DNA of 64,000 nucleotides from Cyprinodon diabolis (lineage: Eukaryota; Chordata; Actinopteri; Cyprinodontiformes; Cyprinodontidae). The translations under genes were made by a program, and so were the position numbers. How positions within the stretch are numbered: the stretch's first letter is position 1; every line of letters starts with the position of its first letter. Under the pieces are notes generated by a model. That model did no database searches and was not told the origin of the DNA. It saw nothing but the letters and a program-made list of their open reading frames with translations. The stretch spans positions 372,001-436,000 of the forward strand of contig CM060065.1 of the NCBI GenBank assembly GCA_030533445.1, given 5' to 3'. Of this stretch, positions 59,009 to 64,000 are shown piece by piece.

Positions 59009-60758
59009 TATAGGAAGTAGATCAGACAGCTGATCCAGACGCTGCCGCCTGCGTCCTCACTAGAACTATAGAAAGTAGATCAGACAGCTGCAGCTGATCC
59101 ATATGCTGCTGTCTGCATCCTCACTAGAACTATAGAAAGTAGATCAGACAACTGATCCAGATGCTGCTGCCTGAGCCCTCACTAGAACTATAGGAAGTAG
59201 ATCAGAAAACTGATCCAGATGCTGCTGCCTGCGCCCTCACTAGAACTATTGAAAGTAGATCAGACAGCTGATCCAGATGCTGCTGCCTGCGTCCTCACTA
59301 GAACTATAGAAAGTAGATCAGACAGCTTATCTAGACGCTGCTGTCTGCGTTCTCACTAGAACTATAGAAAGTAGATCAGACAGCTGCAGCTCATCCAGAT
59401 GCGTCTGCCCACGTCCTCACTAGAACTATAGAAAGTAGAGCAGACAGCTGATCCAGATGCTGCTGCCTGCGTCCTCACTAGAACTACAGAAAGTAGATCA
59501 GACAACTGATCCAGATGCTGCTGCCTGAGCCCTCACTAGAACTATAGGAAGTAGATCAGAAAACTGATCCAGATGCTGCTAACTGCGCCCTCACTAGAAC
59601 TATTGAAAGTAGATCAGACAGCTGATCCAGATGCTGCTGCCTGCGTCCTCACTAGAACTATAGAAAGTAGATCAGACAGCTGATCCAGACGCTGCTGCCT
59701 GCGTCCTCACTAGAACTATAGTAAGTAGATCAGACAGCTGATCCAGATGCTGCTGCCTGCGTCCTCACTAGAACTTTAGAAAGTAGATCAGACAGCTGAT
59801 CCAGACGCTGCTGCCTGCGTCCTCACTAGAACTATAGAAAGTAGATCAGACATCTGATCCTGACGCTGCTGCCTGCATCCTCACTAGAACTAAAGAAAGT
59901 AGATCAGACAGCTGCAGCTGATCCAGATGCTGCTGTCTGCATCCTCACTAGAACTATAGAAAGTAGATCAGACAGCTGATCCAGACGCTGCCGCCTGCGT
60001 CCTCACTAGAACTATAGAAAGTAGATCAGACAGCTGCAGCTGATCCAGATGCTGCTGTCTGCATCCTCACTAGAACTATAGGAAGTAGATCAGACAGCTG
60101 ATCCAGACGCTGCCGCCTGCGTCCTCACTAGAACTATAGAAAGTAGATCAGACAGCTGCAGCTGATCCATATGCTGCTGTCTGCATCCTCACTAGAACTA
60201 TAGAAAGTAGATCAGACAACTGATCCAGATGCTGCTGCCTGAGCCCTCACTAGAACTATAGGAAGTAGATCAGAAAACTGATCCAGATGCTGCTGCCTGC
60301 GCCCTCACTAGAACTATTGAAAGTAGATCAGACATCTGATCCAGATGCTGCTGCCTGCGTCCTCACTAGAACTATAGAAAGTAGATCAGACAGCTTATCT
60401 AGACGCTGCTGTCTGCGTTCTCACTAGAACTATAGAAAGTAGATCAGACAGCTGCAGCTCATCCAGATGCGTCTGCCCACGTCCTCACTAGAACTATAGA
60501 AAGTAGAGCAGACAGCTGATCCAGATGCTGCTGCCTGCGTCCTCACTAGAACTACAGAAAGTAGATCAGACAACTGATCCAGATGCTGCTGCCTGAGCCC
60601 TCACTAGAACTATAGGAAGTAGATCAGAAAACTGATCCAGATGCTGCTAACTGCGCCCTCACTAGAATTATTGAAAGTAGATCAGACAGCTGATCCAGAT
60701 GCTGCTGCCTGCGTCCTCACTAGAACTATAGAAAGTAGATCAGACAGCTGATCCAGAT
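58995..60758. repeat. 1,068-bp offset duplication
   Basis: 58,995-59,690 matches 60,063-60,758 at an offset of 1,068 bp: atatgctgctgtctgc at 59101 and 60169, and the gtagagcagacag marker at 59435 and 60503. A third copy of the same run is at 61933 and 62267 through the 1,764-bp tandem. The copies part where the first has gacgctg and an atagtaagtag monomer and the second gatgctg and a ctaaag monomer. Confidence 0.82.
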
Positions 60759-63114
60759 GCTGCTGCCTGCATCCTCACTAGAACTAAAGAAAGTAGATTA
60801 GACAGCCGATCCAGATGCTGCTGTCTGCGTCCTCACTAGAACTATAGAAAGTAGATCAGACATTTGATCCAGACGCTGCTGCCTGCATCCTCACTAGAAC
60901 TATAGAAATTAGATCAGACAGCTGATCCAGACATTGCTGTCTGGGTCCTCACTAGAACTATAGAAAGTAGATCAGACAGCTGATCCAGACGCTGCTGCCT
61001 GCATCCTCACTAGAACTATAGAAAGTAGATCAGACAGTTGATCCAGACGCTGCTGCCTGCGTCCTCACTAGAACTATAGAAAGTAGATCAGACATCTGAT
61101 CCAGACGCTGCTGCCTGCATCCTCACTAGAACTATAGAAAGTAGATCAGACAGTTGATCCGGATGCTGCTCTCTGCATCCTCACTAGAACTATAGAAAGT
61201 AGATCAGACAGCTGATCCAGATGCTTCTGTCTGTGTCCTCACTAGAACTATAGAAAGTAGATCAGACATTTGATCCATACGCTGCTGCCTGCATCCTCAC
61301 TAGAACTACAGAAAGTAGATTAGACAGCTGATCCAGATGCTTCTGTCTGCGCCCTCACTAGAACTATTGAAAGTAGATCAGACAGCTGATCCAGATGCTG
61401 CTGCCTGCGTCCTCACTAGAACTATAGAAAGTAGATCAGACAGCTGATCCAGACGCTGCTGCCTGCATCCTCACTAGAACTATAGTAAGTAGATCAGACA
61501 GCTGATCCAGATGCTGCTGCCTGCGTCCTCACTAGAACTTTAGAAAGTAGATCAGACAGCTGATCCAGACGCTGCTGCCTGCGTCCTCACTAGAACTATA
61601 GAAAGTAGATCAGACATCTGATCCTGACGCTGCTGCCTGCATCCTCACTAGAACTAAAGAAAGTAGATCAGACAGCTGCAGCTGATCCAGATGCTGCTGT
61701 CTGCATCCTCACTAGAACTATAGAAAGTAGATCAGACAGCTGATCCAGACGCTGCCGCCTGCGTCCTCACTAGAACTATAGAAAGTAGATCAGACAGCTG
61801 CAGCTGATCCAGATGCTGCTGTCTGTATCCTCACTAGAACTATAGGAAGTAGATCAGACAGCTGATCCAGACGCTGCCGCCTGCGTCCTCACTAGAACTA
61901 TAGAAAGTAGATCAGACAGCTGCAGCTGATCCATATGCTGCTGTCTGCATCCTCACTAGAACTATAGAAAGTAGATCAGACAACTGATCCAGATGCTGCT
62001 GCCTGAGCCCTCACTAGAACTATAGGAAGTAGATCAGAAAACTGATCCAGATGCTGCTGCCTGCGCTCTCACTAGAACTATTGAAAGTAGATCAGACAGC
62101 TGATCCAGATGCTGCTGCCTGCGTCCTCACTAGAACTATAGAAAGTAGATCAGACAGCTTATCTAGACGCTGCTGTCTGCGTTCTCACTAGAACTATAGA
62201 AAGTAGATCAGACAGCTGCAGCTCATCCAGATGCGTCTGCCCACGTCCTCACTAGAACTATAGAAAGTAGAGCAGACAGCTGATCCAGATGCTGCTGCCT
62301 GCGTCCTCACTAGAACTACAGAAAGTAGATCAGACAACTGATCCAGATGCTGCTGCCTGAGCCCTCACTAGAACTATAGGAAGTAGATCAGAAAACTGAT
62401 CCAGATGCTGCTAACTGCGCCCTCACTAGAATTATTGAAAGTAGATCAGACAGCTGATCCAGATGCTGCTGCCTGCGTCCTCACTAGAACTATAGAAAGT
62501 AGATCAGACAGCTGATCCAGATGCTGCTGCCTGCATCCTCACTAGAACTAAAGAAAGTAGATTAGACAGCCGATCCAGATGCTGCTGTCTGCGTCCTCAC
62601 TAGAACTATAGAAAGTAGATCAGACATTTGATCCAGACGCTGCTGCCTGCATCCTCACTAGAACTATAGAAATTAGATCAGACAGCTGATCCAGACATTG
62701 CTGTCTGGGTCCTCACTAGAACTATAGAAAGTAGATCAGACAGCTGATCCAGACGCTGCTGCCTGCATCCTCACTAGAACTATAGAAAGTAGATCAGACA
62801 GTTGATCCAGACGCTGCTGCCTGCGTCCTCACTAGAACTATAGAAAGTAGATCAGACATCTGATCCAGACGCTGCTGCCTGCATCCTCACTAGAACTATA
62901 GAAAGTAGATCAGACAGTTGATCCGGACGCTGCTCTCTGCATCCTCACTAGAACTATAGAAAGTAGATCAGACAGCTGATCCAGATGCTTCTGTCTGTGT
63001 CCTCACTAGAACTATAGAAAGTAGATCAGACATTTGATCCATACGCTGCTGCCTGCATCCTCACTAGAACTACAGAAAGTAGATTAGACAGCTGATCCAG
63101 ATGCTTCTGTCTGC
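59587..63114. repeat. 1,764-bp tandem duplication
   Basis: Two adjacent copies, 59,587-61,350 and 61,351-63,114. Paired markers: atatgctg (60169 and 61933), gtagagcag (60503 and 62267), gacagccgatcc (60801 and 62565), and the catacgctg/ctacag pair near 61,278 and 63,042. The length is twenty-six 58-mers plus four 64-mers. At the internal junction near 61,340 a hybrid monomer joins gatgcttctgtctgcg to the gccctcac start of the unit. Few differences were noticed, such as gatccggatg near 61,157 against gatccggacg near 62,921. Confidence 0.9.
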
Positions 63115-64000
63115 GTCCTCACTAGAACTATAGAAAGTAGATCAGACATTTGATCCATACGCAGCTGCCTGCATCCTCACTAGAACTATAGAAATTAGAT
63201 CAGACAGCTGATCCAGACACTGCTGTCTGGGTCCTCACTAGAACTATAGAAAGTAGATCAGACAGCTGATCCAGACGCTGCTGCCTGCATCCTCACTAGA
63301 ACTATAGAAAGTAGATCAGACATCTGATCCAGACGTTGCTGCCTGCATCCTCACTAGAACTATAGAAAGTAGATCAGACAGTTGATGCAGACGCTGCTCT
63401 CTGCATCCTCACTAGAACTATAGAAAGTAGATCAGACAGCTGATCCAGATGCTGCTGCCTGCATCCTCACTAGAACTAAAGGAAGTAGATTAGACAGCTG
63501 ATCCAGATGCTGCTGTCTGCGTCCTCACTAGAACTATAGAAAGTAGATCAGACATTTGATCCAGACGCTGCTGCCTGCATCCTCACTAGAACTATAGAAA
63601 TTAGATCAGACAGCTGATCCAGACATTGCTGTCTGTGTCCTCACTAGAACTATTGAAAGTAGATCAGACAGCTGATCCAGATGCTGCTGCCTGCGTCCTC
63701 ACTAGAACTATAGAAAGTAGATCAGACAGCTGATCTAGACGCTGCTCCCTGCGTCCTCACTAGAACTATAGAAAGTAGATCAGACAGCTGATCCAGACGC
63801 TGGTGCCTGCGTCCTCAATAGAACTATAGTAAGTAGATCAGACAGCTGATCCAGATGCTGCTGCCTGCGTCCTCACTAGAACTTTAGAAAGTAGATCAGA
63901 CAGCTGATCCAGACGGTGCTGCCTGCGTCCTCACTAGAACTATAGAAAGTAGATCAGACAGCTGATCCAGACGCTGCCCCCTGCGTCCTCACCAGAACTA
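63115..64000. repeat. Right-edge satellite segment, partial copy of 52.0-52.7 kb
   Basis: The order catacgcagctgcc, aaattag/gacactg, gttgctgcc, gctctctgcatcc, ctaaaggaag/gattag and gacattgctgtctg follows that at about 52,080-52,620 and 57,446-57,990, with indels (offset about 11,069 at gcagctgcc). It ends inside the array with gctgccccctgcg and accagaacta, as near 52,730 and 58,153. No flanking unique DNA is reached. Confidence 0.78.

Larger units (their letters stand above)
1..64000. repeat. 58/64-bp satellite DNA array, whole window
   Basis: The entire window is a direct tandem array of one monomer family. The motif cctcact followed by agaactatag recurs every 58 or 64 bp throughout, for example at 586, 644 and 708. 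The reference monomer is 50% GC (29 of 58 bases). All copies share one orientation, and I found no inverted block, unique spacer, transposon, RNA gene or plausible coding region. Both edges cut through the array. Because 58 and 64 are both 1 modulo 3, any reading frame shifts at each monomer and soon meets the stops in ctag, atag, gtag or ctga. Arrays of this size, homogeneity and layered duplication are typical of eukaryotic pericentromeric, centromeric or subtelomeric heterochromatin; the chromosomal location is inference. The family is not one I recognise by name. Confidence 0.98.

Noticed and set aside
1..64000. Tandem repeat as part of a coding region (mucin-like or other repeat protein)
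   Set aside because: Both monomer lengths are 1 modulo 3, so the frame shifts at every repeat and stops occur in all frames. A coding repeat would be expected to keep a multiple of 3.
1..64000. CRISPR array or iteron-type origin
   Set aside because: There are no unique spacers between repeats; copies abut directly and continue for at least 64 kb, far beyond such structures.
1..64000. CENP-B box (core TTCG....A..CGGG)
   Set aside because: Rare ttcg occurs (for example gtcttcgtcc near 6,429) but without the downstream CGGG in the required place. I saw no match in the monomer.
1..64000. Telomeric repeat or rDNA
   Set aside because: No TTAGGG-like runs and no rRNA-like unique sequence are present anywhere.
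1..64000. Inverted satellite blocks or inserted transposable elements
   Set aside because: The reverse-complement motif ctatagttctag was not seen as the running phase anywhere, and no stretch departs from the monomer for more than a few bases.

Overview
The whole 64-kb window is one satellite-DNA array. From the first base to the last it is a head-to-tail tandem repeat of a single monomer family. The usual monomer is 58 bp, a common longer form is 64 bp, and there is a rarer 61-bp form (a 64-mer lacking 3 bp). At an average near 59 bp this is roughly 1,085 monomers. All lie in the same orientation. I saw no gene, RNA gene, transposon, unique spacer or inverted segment, and both window edges fall inside the array, so its true length is unknown.

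The organism is almost certainly a eukaryote with large heterochromatic or centromere-like arrays, read from a long-read assembly. The commonest substitutions sit at the two CpG sites of the monomer (gaCGctg to gaTGctg or gaCActg; tgCGtcc to tgCAtcc or tgTGtcc). This is the footprint of deamination at methylated cytosines and fits a CpG-methylating genome such as a vertebrate. The sequence does not let me name the species.

Monomer architecture: an A-rich half (ctagaactatagaaagtag), then a dyad GATCAG-ACAG-CTGATC, then a CTG-rich half (gctgctgcctgcgtc). The 64-mers arise by duplication of the 6-bp palindrome CAGCTG inside the dyad, often giving the 12-bp palindrome CAGCTGCAGCTG.

Layout above the monomer is a mosaic of nested duplications. 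1-225: fragment of the gagcag-marked family. 430-4,888: a 4.4-kb block whose sister lies 45.4 kb away at 45,874-50,330. 4,889-9,240: small duplications with offsets 296, 592, 598 and 528 bp. 9,241-12,226: a 1,485-bp tandem pair. 12,226-17,125: blocks repeated at offsets 3,434, 1,067-1,125 and 1,955 bp. 17,126-18,780: mixed monomers. 18,780-44,050: a higher-order-repeat domain phased by a three-monomer marker cassette, including a 3,903-bp tandem pair (23,367-31,172), a 943-bp tandem (31,094-33,580), a 650-bp tandem (40,190-41,517), a 705-bp tandem (43,124-44,452) and larger repeats at offsets 4,736 and 6,039. 44,452-45,873: a junction zone. 49,045-59,008: a 4,532-bp unit duplicated and then interrupted by an 833-bp tandem. 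58,995-63,114: repeats at 1,068 and 1,764 bp. 63,115-64,000: a further partial copy.

Offsets fit n x 58 + 6 x (number of 64-mers), minus a few 1-3 bp deletions. This is what repeated unequal exchange in register with the monomer would produce. The window is a record of satellite evolution rather than a gene system; I found no evidence for an encoded molecular system.
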